Positions 5,598-12,451 of a stretch of 14,119 bases of DNA are shown here, piece by piece; position 1 is the first letter of the stretch, and the number at the start of each line of letters is the position of its first letter. The notes under the pieces were generated by a model. The model was given only the letters and a program-made list of their open reading frames with translations. It was not told where the DNA came from and did not search any database. Made by a program: the position numbers and the translations under genes. The stretch lies in NCBI GenBank assembly GCA_016783285.1, contig JADHWW010000056.1, forward strand, positions 1-14,119, read 5' to 3'. This DNA is from Anaerolineae bacterium (GTDB lineage Bacteria; Chloroflexota; Anaerolineae; B4-G1).

Positions 5598-7934
5598 ATG
5601 CACAGGCAATGGATGATGCCTACGTTAGTACTGGTGTTGGTGCTGTCTACACTGGTCGGGCTGGTCGCCTGCGGAGGCCAGCCAACCGCAGCGCCAGAGG
5701 AGGCACCAGAGGAGTCCATAGAGGCCGAACTGGAGCCCATCAAGGTGGGATGGTTTGGCGCGCTCACGGGCGACTGGGCGCTCTGGGGAGAGGCCAGCAG
5801 GAACGGCACCCAGTTCACGATAGATATGGTTAACGAGGCCGGCGGCGTTCTGGGCGGCCGGCAGCTCGAATTGATCGCCTACGACAACAAGAGCGACCAG
5901 TTAGAGTCGGTCAACGTGGTGCGACGCCTGATCACGGAGGACGGGGTGGTGGCCGTCATCGGCACCAACAGCAGTGGGTCGAACATCGCTGTTGCGCCCA
6001 TCGCCGAAGAGAACAAAGTGCCCGTTATCGCCACCTACGCCACCAACCCCCGTGTCACTCAGCCCGAAGAAGGGGTGTTGATGGAATACACCTATCGCGT
6101 CTGCTTCACCGATCCCTATCAGGGTTCAGTGATGGCCGACTTTGCCTTCAGCGACCTGGGCGCCCGCAAGGCAGCCATACTCTACGAGATCAGCTCCGAC
6201 TACTCCGTCGGCTTGCGCGACTTTTTCGTGCAGCGCTGGGAAGCGTTAGGCGGCGAGCTGGTCGCCGACGAGGCCTTTAAGACCGGCGACGTCGAGTTCC
6301 GCGCACAGCTTACGTCCATCAAGGATGCCGATCCTGACGTGATCATCATGCCCTTCCTGGCCAAAGAGGTCGCCCTGGCGGCCAAGCAGGCCCGCGACCT
6401 GGGCATCACCGTGCCCTTCATCGGCGGCGACGGCTGGCCCTCGCCCACTTTGTTGGAGATGGCGGCTTCTGCGGTGGAAGGCTGCTACTTTGTGGATCAC
6501 ACGAACGTGAACGCCGAGAACGTGCAGGATTACCGCGCAGCGTACGAGGCGGAGTATGGTAAGGACATCCAGGTCAATGCCATCATGACGCACGACGCCG
6601 TGATGGTACTCGTGGCCGCCATCGAAAAGGCCGGCTCGGCCGACCCCGTGGCGATTCGCGACGCTTTGGAACAAATAGACCCGGTGGAAGGCTTCACCGG
6701 CAACATCACCATAGATCCAGAGACACACAATCCCCTCGGTAAATCGGCCGTCATCATGACGATCAAAGACGGCGCGTTCGAGTACTACAAGGTGTTCGAG
6801 CCTATGGGAGAGGTCGAGGCGCCAGAGGAGCCGGAGGAACCGGCGGCCGAACTGGAGCCTATCAAGGTGGGATGGTTTGGCGCGCTCACGGGCGACTGGG
6901 CCCTGTGGGGAGAGGCCAGCAGGAACGGCACTCTGTTCACGATGGAGATGATCAACGAGGCCGGCGGCCTTTTGGGCGGCCGGCAGTTCGAGTTGATCGC
7001 CTACGACAACAAGAGCGACCAGTTAGAGTCGGTCAACGTGGTGCGGCGACTGATCACGGAGGACGAGGTAGTGGCCGTCATCGGCACCAACAGCAGCGGC
7101 TCCAATATCGCCGTCGCCCCCATCGCCGAAGAGAACAAAGTGCCCGTTATCGCCACCTACGCCACCAACCCGCGCGTCACTCAGCCTGAAGAAGGGGTGT
7201 TGATGGAGTACACGTTCCGCGTCTGCTTCACCGACCCCTACCAGGGCTCCGTGATCGCCGATTTTGCTTACGGCGACCTGGAAGCCCGCAAAGCGGCCAT
7301 ACTCTACGAGATCAGCTCCGACTATTCCGTTGGCCTGCGCGATTACTTTGTGCAGCAATGGGAGGCGCTGGGCGGCGAGTTGGTTGCCGACGAGGCCTTC
7401 AAGACCGGCGACGTCGAGTTCCGCGCGCAACTCACTTCCATCAAAGATGCCGAGCCTGACGTGATCGTCATGCCCTTCCTGGCCAAAGAGGTCGCCCTGG
7501 CGGCCAAGCAGGCCCGCGACCTGGGCATCACGGTGCCCTTCATCGGCGGCGACGGCTGGCCCTCGCCCACTTTGTTGGAGATGGCCGCTTCCGCAGTGGA
7601 AGGCTGCTACTTTGTGGACCACACGAACGTGAACGCCGAGAACGTGCAGGATTACCGCGCCGATTACGAGGAACGGTTTGGCTCGGACATCCAGGTCAAT
7701 GCCATCATGACGCACGACGCCGTGCTGGTGCTGGCGGCCGCCATCGAAAAGGCCGGCTCGACCGACCCCGCAGCGATCCGCGACGCTCTGGAGCAAATAG
7801 ACCCGGTGGAGGGTTTTACCGGCAACATCACCATTGATCCGGAGACGCACAACCCCGTCGGCAAATCGGCCGTCATCATGACGATCAAAGACGGCGAGTT
7901 CGAGTTCTACACAGTAGTTGAGCCGATGAAATAG
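5598..7934 (+). CDS. Tandem-domain branched-chain-amino-acid-type ABC substrate-binding lipoprotein
   Basis: This 778-residue extracytoplasmic binding protein of the LivK/Peripla_BP_6 class contains two complete domains. The N-terminus is a lipoprotein signal (MHRQWMM, a hydrophobic stretch, lipobox LVAC with C25), followed by an acidic linker. Domain 1 spans residues 44-403 and domain 2 residues 418-777. They align without gaps over 360 residues with 30 differences by hand count (about 92% identity). Most differences are conservative (V/I, D/E, F/Y, M/L). Likely ligand-pocket segments are unchanged in both: YDNKSDQLESVN, IGTNSSGSN, ATYATNP, DPYQGSV, YEISSDYSVGLRD, GGDGWPSP. Domain 2 has no signal of its own and is tethered through linker 404-417, which resembles the post-lipobox linker. 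Relatives are about 380-420 residues with one domain. The start has AGGAG at 5586-5590, seven bases upstream. The ligand is not identifiable from sequence; this class binds branched-chain amino acids but also many amides, ureas and aromatic acids. Confidence 0.95.
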   Translation: MHRQWMMPTLVLVLVLSTLVGLVACGGQPTAAPEEAPEESIEAELEPIKVGWFGALTGDWALWGEASRNGTQFTIDMVNEAGGVLGGRQLELIAYDNKSDQLESVNVVRRLITEDGVVAVIGTNSSGSNIAVAPIAEENKVPVIATYATNPRVTQPEEGVLMEYTYRVCFTDPYQGSVMADFAFSDLGARKAAILYEISSDYSVGLRDFFVQRWEALGGELVADEAFKTGDVEFRAQLTSIKDADPDVIIMPFLAKEVALAAKQARDLGITVPFIGGDGWPSPTLLEMAASAVEGCYFVDHTNVNAENVQDYRAAYEAEYGKDIQVNAIMTHDAVMVLVAAIEKAGSADPVAIRDALEQIDPVEGFTGNITIDPETHNPLGKSAVIMTIKDGAFEYYKVFEPMGEVEAPEEPEEPAAELEPIKVGWFGALTGDWALWGEASRNGTLFTMEMINEAGGLLGGRQFELIAYDNKSDQLESVNVVRRLITEDEVVAVIGTNSSGSNIAVAPIAEENKVPVIATYATNPRVTQPEEGVLMEYTFRVCFTDPYQGSVIADFAYGDLEARKAAILYEISSDYSVGLRDYFVQQWEALGGELVADEAFKTGDVEFRAQLTSIKDAEPDVIVMPFLAKEVALAAKQARDLGITVPFIGGDGWPSPTLLEMAASAVEGCYFVDHTNVNAENVQDYRADYEERFGSDIQVNAIMTHDAVLVLAAAIEKAGSTDPAAIRDALEQIDPVEGFTGNITIDPETHNPVGKSAVIMTIKDGEFEFYTVVEPMK
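5691..7928 (+). repeat. Two-copy direct repeat of about 1.1 kb inside one gene
   Basis: Copy 1 starts at 5691 and copy 2 at 6819, both with GCGCCAGAGG in the linker. The aligned domains are 5727-6806 and 6849-7928, offset 1122 bases. The copies are mosaic. Positions 6346-6463 match 7468-7585 with one mismatch in 118 bases, whereas the segment around 5973-6006 differs from its partner at many synonymous sites. The junction keeps the frame, and the duplicated unit includes the acidic linker. Confidence 0.95.
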
Positions 7935-7949
7935 GCGTATCAAGCATCA

Positions 7950-7981
7950 GTCTGGGAGGAGAGTGCTATCTCCTCCCAGAC
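7950..7981 (+). promoter_or_regulatory. Perfect 13-bp hairpin between binding-protein and permease genes
   Basis: GTCTGGGAGGAGA (7950-7962) pairs perfectly with TCTCCTCCCAGAC (7969-7981) around the six-base loop GTGCTA. It begins 16 bases after the binding-protein stop and has no T-run behind it. It is best read as an mRNA 3'-end stabiliser or partial attenuator that would leave more message for the binding protein than for the permease. The 5' arm's GGGAGGAG also resembles a ribosome binding site that the hairpin would mask. Confidence 0.8.
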
Positions 7982-8000
7982 CTGCTAACCTTGTTTACCT

Positions 8001-8016
8001 GTCTACTTGTCTACTT
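8001..8016 (+). repeat. Short tandem repeat in the livH leader
   Basis: GTCTACTT occurs twice in tandem (8001-8008, 8009-8016), preceded by the related TGTTTACCT. It fills the space just before the livH ribosome binding site (GGGAGG 8023-8028). No function is evident. Confidence 0.6.
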
Positions 8017-8033
8017 CTTAATGGGAGGTTCAG

Positions 8034-8912
8034 ATGAGCACAGTCTTGCAGCAAGTGATCAACGGTATCTCTATCGGCAGCGTGTACGCGCTGATCGCTG
8101 TGGGCTATTCGTTGGTCTATAGCATTTTGAAATTCTCGAACTTTGCTCACGGCGGTGTGCTGATGCTGGGTTCGTACTTTGGATTCTTTGCGCTGACCCT
8201 GTTTGGAATGCCGTTTTGGGCGGCCTTGCCCCTGGCGATAATTGGGGCCGGGCTGCTGGGCGTTCTCAATGAGCGTCTCGCTTACCGGCCAATCCGGATA
8301 CGCAATTCTCCGCTGCTGTACTTGATGATCTCGTCGCTGGGAGCCTCTATCTTTTTGGAAAACTTTACTATTGTCACCATTGGCCCCACATTTCGCACCT
8401 ACCCGGAGGTCTTTGCCATCTCCCCCTTTATGATAGGGGACTTGAGTATCGGGCGACTGGACATTATCATTTTCGTGATCGCAGCCATATCGGTGGCGTT
8501 GTTGACCTGGATCATCTACGGCACGCGGATGGGCAACGCCATTCGGGCCACATCGTACGATATGCGGATAGCCAGCTTGATGGGCATCAATCCCGATATG
8601 GTCGTAGCGTTTGTGTTCTTTTTGGCCGGCGCGTCGGCCGGGCTGGGAGGGGTGCTGTTTGGCATCAAGTATACCGTCTGGCCTCAGATGGGCATCCTGA
8701 CTCTCAAGGCCTTTATCGCCGCCGTGGTGGGCGGGCTGGGCAGTCTGCCAGGGGCCGTGTTGGGCGCGATGGTGCTGGGCGTGACCGAGACCTTTGCGGC
8801 GGCCTTCGTTTCCTCGGCTTTCCGCGATCTGTTCTCGTACGCGCTAATGATCATCATCATCATCGTCAGACCTGGCGGCTTGATGGGCACAGTTACCGGG
8901 GAAAAGGCGTAA
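8034..8912 (+). CDS. livH: Branched-chain-amino-acid-type ABC transporter permease LivH
   Basis: This 292-residue integral membrane permease has about eight hydrophobic segments and forms the translocation pore with LivM. Family hallmarks are the N-terminal INGISIGSVYALIAVGYSLVY, the NFAHGGVLMLG motif near 36-46, and the EAA-like cytoplasmic loop AVVGGLGSLPGAVLGA near 230-245 that contacts the ATPases. The C-terminal IIIIIVRPGGLMG is typical. The start has GGGAGG five bases upstream. It is the first of four tightly packed transporter genes and is separated from the binding protein by a 99-base gap with a strong hairpin. Confidence 0.95.
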   Translation: MSTVLQQVINGISIGSVYALIAVGYSLVYSILKFSNFAHGGVLMLGSYFGFFALTLFGMPFWAALPLAIIGAGLLGVLNERLAYRPIRIRNSPLLYLMISSLGASIFLENFTIVTIGPTFRTYPEVFAISPFMIGDLSIGRLDIIIFVIAAISVALLTWIIYGTRMGNAIRATSYDMRIASLMGINPDMVVAFVFFLAGASAGLGGVLFGIKYTVWPQMGILTLKAFIAAVVGGLGSLPGAVLGAMVLGVTETFAAAFVSSAFRDLFSYALMIIIIIVRPGGLMGTVTGEKA

Positions 8913-8924
8913 AGGAGACGCAAA

Positions 8925-9797
8925 ATGTCACAGTATTACGTTGGTATTCTCATCTTGATCTGTATCAACCTTATCGCGGTGTTGGGGCTGTCGCTGATGA
9001 CGGGGTTCACCGGATTGTTCAACTTTGGACAAGCCGGGTTCCTGGCCGTCGGCGCGTATACGGCCACCATTCTCACCACTCGGTACGCGGCGCCCTTTCC
9101 GCTCGCCTTGCTGGCCGGTATGTTGGTCTCTGCCCTGGCTAGTTTCTTGATCGGCTATCCCACCTTGCGGCTCAAGGGGGACTATTTCGCCATTGCCACC
9201 CTGGGCTTTGCAGAAGTCGTGCGTTTGCTGGTGGAGAACCTGGAAAAGCTCACCGGCGGCTCCCGTGGCATCCCGCGCATCACCACCTACACCACTCTCC
9301 CCGTGACCCTGGGCATGACAGTTGTTGCTTTGTGGTTGATGGCTAACTATGTCCGTTCGCGTCACGGACGCAATTGCGTGGCCGTCCGCGAGGATGAGTT
9401 GGCCGCCGAATCTATCGGCATTAACTCTTTTCGCTACAAGCAGATTTCTTTCGCCATCAACGCTGCATTGGCCGGGCTGTCGGGCGGGCTGCTGGCCCAT
9501 TACGTCGGCTTTATTCAGCCCTCGATGTTCGGCATGATCAAATCCACCGAGTTGATCGTGATGGTCATCTTTGGTGGAATGCACAGCATTACGGGCGCGG
9601 TCTTTGCGGCCGTCGCGCTCACTTCGTTGCCGGAACTGCTGCGGGCGGCGCAGGCGTGGCGACTGGTCGCCTACGGCGTCCTGGTCGTGGTGATCATGGT
9701 TGTCCGCCCCGAGGGATTGATGGGCTCGTGGGAGCTCACCCCAGCCAATGTCAAAGCTCTATTCAACAAGCCGCGCCCGGCGCAAAAGGAGGGATAA
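8925..9797 (+). CDS. livM: Branched-chain-amino-acid-type ABC transporter permease LivM
   Basis: This is the second permease subunit, 290 residues. The family motif GLFNFGQAGFLAVGAYTA lies at about 30-47, followed by PTLRLKGDYFAIATLGFAEVVRLL and GGSRGIPRI. The ATPase-contact loop is VIFGGMHSITGAVFAA, and the C-terminus contains VRPEGLMG. At 290 residues it is the short form, without the longer N-terminus of the E. coli protein. AAAGGAG at 8911-8917, overlapping the livH stop, serves the ATG at 8925 with seven bases between. The gap to livH is 12 bases. Confidence 0.95.
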   Translation: MSQYYVGILILICINLIAVLGLSLMTGFTGLFNFGQAGFLAVGAYTATILTTRYAAPFPLALLAGMLVSALASFLIGYPTLRLKGDYFAIATLGFAEVVRLLVENLEKLTGGSRGIPRITTYTTLPVTLGMTVVALWLMANYVRSRHGRNCVAVREDELAAESIGINSFRYKQISFAINAALAGLSGGLLAHYVGFIQPSMFGMIKSTELIVMVIFGGMHSITGAVFAAVALTSLPELLRAAQAWRLVAYGVLVVVIMVVRPEGLMGSWELTPANVKALFNKPRPAQKEG

Positions 9798-9803
9798 GCC
9801 ACC

Positions 9804-10571
9804 ATGTCTCTGTTAGAAATTCAAAATCTCACCAAGAACTTTGGCGGCGTGCGGGCGGTAGATGACTTTTCCCACCGGTTGGAAACGGGGGGATTGTATG
9901 CCATCATCGGGCCTAACGGCGCGGGAAAGACCACCATCTTTAACCTCATCACCGGCATCTACGAGCCGACGAAGGGGCGCATCTCCTTCGACGGCGACGA
10001 GATCACCGGATTGAGAACCCACCAAATCGCCGGAAAAGGCATCGCCCGCACTTTTCAAAACATCCGCCTTTTCTCCGATTTTAGCGTGCTGGACAACGTG
10101 CGCACGGCCTGCCATCGTTATGCAAGCTATTCTATCTGGGAAGGGCTGCTCCCTACGCCGCGTCGCCGGCGTGAGGAAAAAGACCTGGCCGAGCGTTCCT
10201 GGCGTCTGCTAAAGCTGGTGAACCTCGACGACCGCGCCCAGGAGCTATCCAAGAACCTGCCCTACGGACACCAGCGGCGGTTAGAGATCGCCCGCGCTCT
10301 GGCCCAGGAACCCAAGATGTTACTGCTGGACGAGCCGGCGGCCGGCATGAACCCCGACGAGACGGTGCAGTTGATGGAGTTCATCGAGCAGATTCACGAG
10401 ACTTTTGATCTGACTATCCTGCTCATTGAGCACCACATGGAAGTGGTGATGGGTCTGGCCGACGACATCGTGGTGATCGACTTTGGCCGCACCATCGCCC
10501 AGGGCACGCCGGAGGAAGTGCAGTCCAACCCGGTGGTGATCAAGGCCTACCTGGGAACAGAGGAGGGATAA
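9804..10571 (+). CDS. livG: Branched-chain-amino-acid-type ABC transporter ATPase LivG
   Basis: This 255-residue cytoplasmic ATPase has Walker A GPNGAGKTT at 36-44, Q-loop text ARTFQNIRLF, Walker B MLLLDEPAAG, and the switch histidine in LLIEHHMEVV. The signature motif reads LPYGHQRRLEIARAL; the usual family form is LSYGxQ, so Ser is replaced by Pro here. The length and the C-terminal GTPEEVQSNPVVIKAYLG are LivG-typical. AAGGAGGG at 9786-9793 overlaps the livM stop, and six bases separate the two genes. It should pair with LivF as a heterodimer under LivHM. Confidence 0.95.
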   Translation: MSLLEIQNLTKNFGGVRAVDDFSHRLETGGLYAIIGPNGAGKTTIFNLITGIYEPTKGRISFDGDEITGLRTHQIAGKGIARTFQNIRLFSDFSVLDNVRTACHRYASYSIWEGLLPTPRRRREEKDLAERSWRLLKLVNLDDRAQELSKNLPYGHQRRLEIARALAQEPKMLLLDEPAAGMNPDETVQLMEFIEQIHETFDLTILLIEHHMEVVMGLADDIVVIDFGRTIAQGTPEEVQSNPVVIKAYLGTEEG

Positions 10572-10574
10572 GTT

Positions 10575-11291
10575 ATGGCGCTGCTAGAGATCAAAGATAT
10601 CTACGTCGCTTATGGCGGCATTCAGGCATTGCAGGGCGTCTCGCTCCACGTGGACGAGGGGGAGATCGTGACCATCATCGGCGCCAACGGGGCCGGCAAG
10701 TCCTCTTTGTTGAACGCCATCTCGGCGATGGTCCCGTACCATCGGGGCGAGGTCGTCTACCAGGGTCAGTGCCTGCCGGACAAACCACACCAGGTTGTCG
10801 CCCAGGGCATCATCCAGGTGCCCGAGGGGCGGCAGGTTTTCGCCAATCTCAACGTGGAGGATAACCTGCGCATAGGCGCATTTTTGCGCCGGGACAATGC
10901 CGGCATTGAGTCCGACCTTGAACAAGTCTACACACGCTTCCCGCGCCTCAAGGAGCGCCGGCAACAATACGCCGGCAGCCTGAGCGGCGGCGAGCAGCAG
11001 ATGTTGGTCATGGGACGAGGCATGATGGCGCGGCCCGGCGTGTTGCTGCTGGACGAGCCGTCGCTGGGTCTGGCCCCCATGTTGGTGGCGGAGGTTTTCA
11101 GCATTATCCGCGACATCAATGCCGAAGGAACCACCTTGCTGCTAGTAGAGCAGAACGCCCGCAAGGCGCTGGCTGTAGCCGACCGGGCTTATGTTTTGGA
11201 GACGGGCAAGATCATCCGTGAGGGTGTTGGGACGGCCTTGCTCGAAGACCCGTCGGTCCAGGAGGCATACCTGGGCATTAAGCGTGAATAG
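10575..11291 (+). CDS. livF: Branched-chain-amino-acid-type ABC transporter ATPase LivF
   Basis: This 238-residue ATPase has Walker A GANGAGKSS at 36-44, the LivF hallmark QVPEGRQVFANLNVEDNL, signature LSGGEQQMLVMGRGMM, Walker B VLLLDEPSLGLAP, and LLLVEQN in the switch region, where LivF proteins characteristically carry Gln rather than His. AGGAGGG at 10561-10567 lies seven bases before the ATG and overlaps the end of livG, which stops three bases earlier. The racemase-family gene starts three bases after its stop, which ties the transporter to that enzyme. Confidence 0.95.
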   Translation: MALLEIKDIYVAYGGIQALQGVSLHVDEGEIVTIIGANGAGKSSLLNAISAMVPYHRGEVVYQGQCLPDKPHQVVAQGIIQVPEGRQVFANLNVEDNLRIGAFLRRDNAGIESDLEQVYTRFPRLKERRQQYAGSLSGGEQQMLVMGRGMMARPGVLLLDEPSLGLAPMLVAEVFSIIRDINAEGTTLLLVEQNARKALAVADRAYVLETGKIIREGVGTALLEDPSVQEAYLGIKRE

Positions 11292-11294
11292 CGC

Positions 11295-11316
11295 ATGGGC
11301 GAATGGCGAATGGCGA
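11295..11316 (+). repeat. Heptamer tandem repeat on the racemase start codon
   Basis: ATGGGCGA, ATGGCGA and ATGGCGA follow one another (11295-11316), with a degenerate ATATCGC after. The first and third ATG (11295, 11310) are in the racemase frame; the one at 11303 is not. The repeat supplies the first residues (MGEWRM) and leaves no Shine-Dalgarno, so the true start is ambiguous. Confidence 0.75.
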
Positions 11317-12365
11317 ATATCGCACAACAACTGCTGGAGCAATTTCCTGATCGGCTCGTTACCATAGACTCCCACACCGCCGGCGAGCCGACGCGCTTGA
11401 TCGTCGGCGGTGTCCCGCCCATCCCCGGCGAGACGATCGCCGATAAGCGACTGTACCTCATGCGCGAGTGGGATCACATCCGGCTGCAACTGACCAGCGA
11501 GCCGCGCGGCCACCGCGACATGATCGCCGCGCTGGTCACGGAGCCTACGACCGAGGGAGCGGATTTCGGGCTGATCTATATGGACGCCCGCCGCTACCCC
11601 TACCTGTGCGGCCATGCCACCATCGGCGCTGTTACCACACTCGTCGAGGCCGGGGCTGTGGAAGCCGTCGAGCCGGAGACTTTGGTGACGATAGACACCC
11701 CATCCGGCCCGGCCACGGCAGTCGCTCACGTGCAGGGGCAAAAGGTCGAGTCTGTGACCATCCGGCTGTCGCCCTCGTTCGTCTATGGCGAAAATCAACC
11801 CCTGAACGTGCCGGGGCTGGGACGCATCCAGGTGGACACCGTCTGCGTGGGCGGCTTTTTCGCCATGGTCTCGGCCGAGCAGATTGGCCTGGCGTTGAAG
11901 CCGGAGAACGCCGGACGGTTGATCGAACTGGGCATGGCCATCATCGAGTCTGCCAACGAGCAGTTGACCGTCTGCCACCCGGCCCGCCCTGAAGTGACCA
12001 CGGTGGACGTGACCGAATTCTACGATCTCTCCGGGCATCGGCAAGGACGAGGGCTGAGCGCGGTAATCTACGGCGAATCCCACATAGACCGCTCCCCGTG
12101 CGGCACCGGCACGTCCGCCAAGATGGCCTTGCTCCATCACCGGGGCCAACTGGCTCTCAACCAACCATACATCAACGCAGGCATCCTCGGTACCACTTTC
12201 GAGGGACGATTAGTAGCCGAGACGATGGTGGGCGATCCTTCTACAGGCTCAGGACAGGCTTTACCAGCCGTTGTGCCAGAGGTACGGGGAAGTGCTCATG
12301 TTACCGGCGTGCACCAGTTTGTCCTTGACCCAAGGGACCCGTTTCCTCGGGGGTTCCTATTGTGA
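11295..12365 (+). CDS. Proline racemase / 4-hydroxyproline epimerase-family protein
   Basis: This 356-residue member of the proline racemase family (PF05544) belongs to a group that inverts or dehydrates proline and hydroxyprolines by two-base chemistry. The core begins VTIDSHTAGEPTR at 22-34. The first catalytic cysteine is C105 in YLCGHATIG and the second is C269 in DRSPCGTGTSAK. Both cysteines are kept, which favours a racemase or 2-epimerase over trans-3-hydroxyproline dehydratase, where one cysteine is replaced by Thr. The late conserved text is interrupted: VGD (312-314) and PAVVPE (324-329) are normally almost adjacent but are separated here by PSTGSGQAL, encoded by an inserted repeat. 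The end, HQFVLDPRDPFPRGFLL, is intact. The start is 11295 or 11310; both lie in the heptamer repeat and neither has a Shine-Dalgarno, so it may be translated by coupling to livF three bases upstream. The substrate was not determined. Confidence 0.92.
   Translation: MGEWRMANIAQQLLEQFPDRLVTIDSHTAGEPTRLIVGGVPPIPGETIADKRLYLMREWDHIRLQLTSEPRGHRDMIAALVTEPTTEGADFGLIYMDARRYPYLCGHATIGAVTTLVEAGAVEAVEPETLVTIDTPSGPATAVAHVQGQKVESVTIRLSPSFVYGENQPLNVPGLGRIQVDTVCVGGFFAMVSAEQIGLALKPENAGRLIELGMAIIESANEQLTVCHPARPEVTTVDVTEFYDLSGHRQGRGLSAVIYGESHIDRSPCGTGTSAKMALLHHRGQLALNQPYINAGILGTTFEGRLVAETMVGDPSTGSGQALPAVVPEVRGSAHVTGVHQFVLDPRDPFPRGFLL
12234..12263 (+). repeat. Dispersed-type repeat inserted in frame in the racemase gene
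   Basis: The core CTACAGGCTCAGGACAGGC contains ACAGGC-TCAGG-ACAGGC. It resembles a short interspersed repeat (related form: TTCGACAGGCTCAGGACAGG) that I recall as frequent in Chloroflexi-type genomes and that often reads STGSGQA or similar in proteins. Here it adds about nine residues between two conserved motifs without breaking the frame. The family name is from memory, not from a search. Confidence 0.65.
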
Positions 12366-12382
12366 AATGCGCATTGGCCACA

Positions 12383-12442
12383 CTATTATGAAACGGGTAT
12401 GACTAAAGTTTTCCACAGGTTTTAGCCAGGCTACTATGAAAC
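12383..12442 (+). repeat. Direct repeat CTAYTATGAAAC upstream of the amidohydrolase gene
   Basis: CTATTATGAAAC (12383-12394) and CTACTATGAAAC (12431-12442) match at 11 of 12 positions, 48 bases apart, and fill much of the 86-base gap before the amidohydrolase. The second copy overlaps a possible -10 (TACTAT) preceded at 16 bases by TTTCCA, a weak promoter candidate. They could be regulator sites or a small duplication. Confidence 0.5.
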
Positions 12443-12451
12443 AGAGGTACG

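Noticed and set aside
5598..7934. Assembly artefact as the cause of the doubled binding protein
   Set aside because: The copies differ at 30 residues and at many synonymous sites and are joined in frame by a sensible linker, which a simple assembly duplication would not produce; long reads would settle it.
7023..7943. 306-residue minus-strand open frame (and similar at 6246-6728)
   Set aside because: Antisense to the two copies of the binding domain; its repetition simply mirrors the duplicated gene.
7950..7981. Intrinsic terminator after the binding-protein gene
   Set aside because: The stem is perfect but no T-run follows on the plus strand.
11142..12164. 340-residue minus-strand open frame
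   Set aside because: Antisense to livF and the racemase gene, with no family text.
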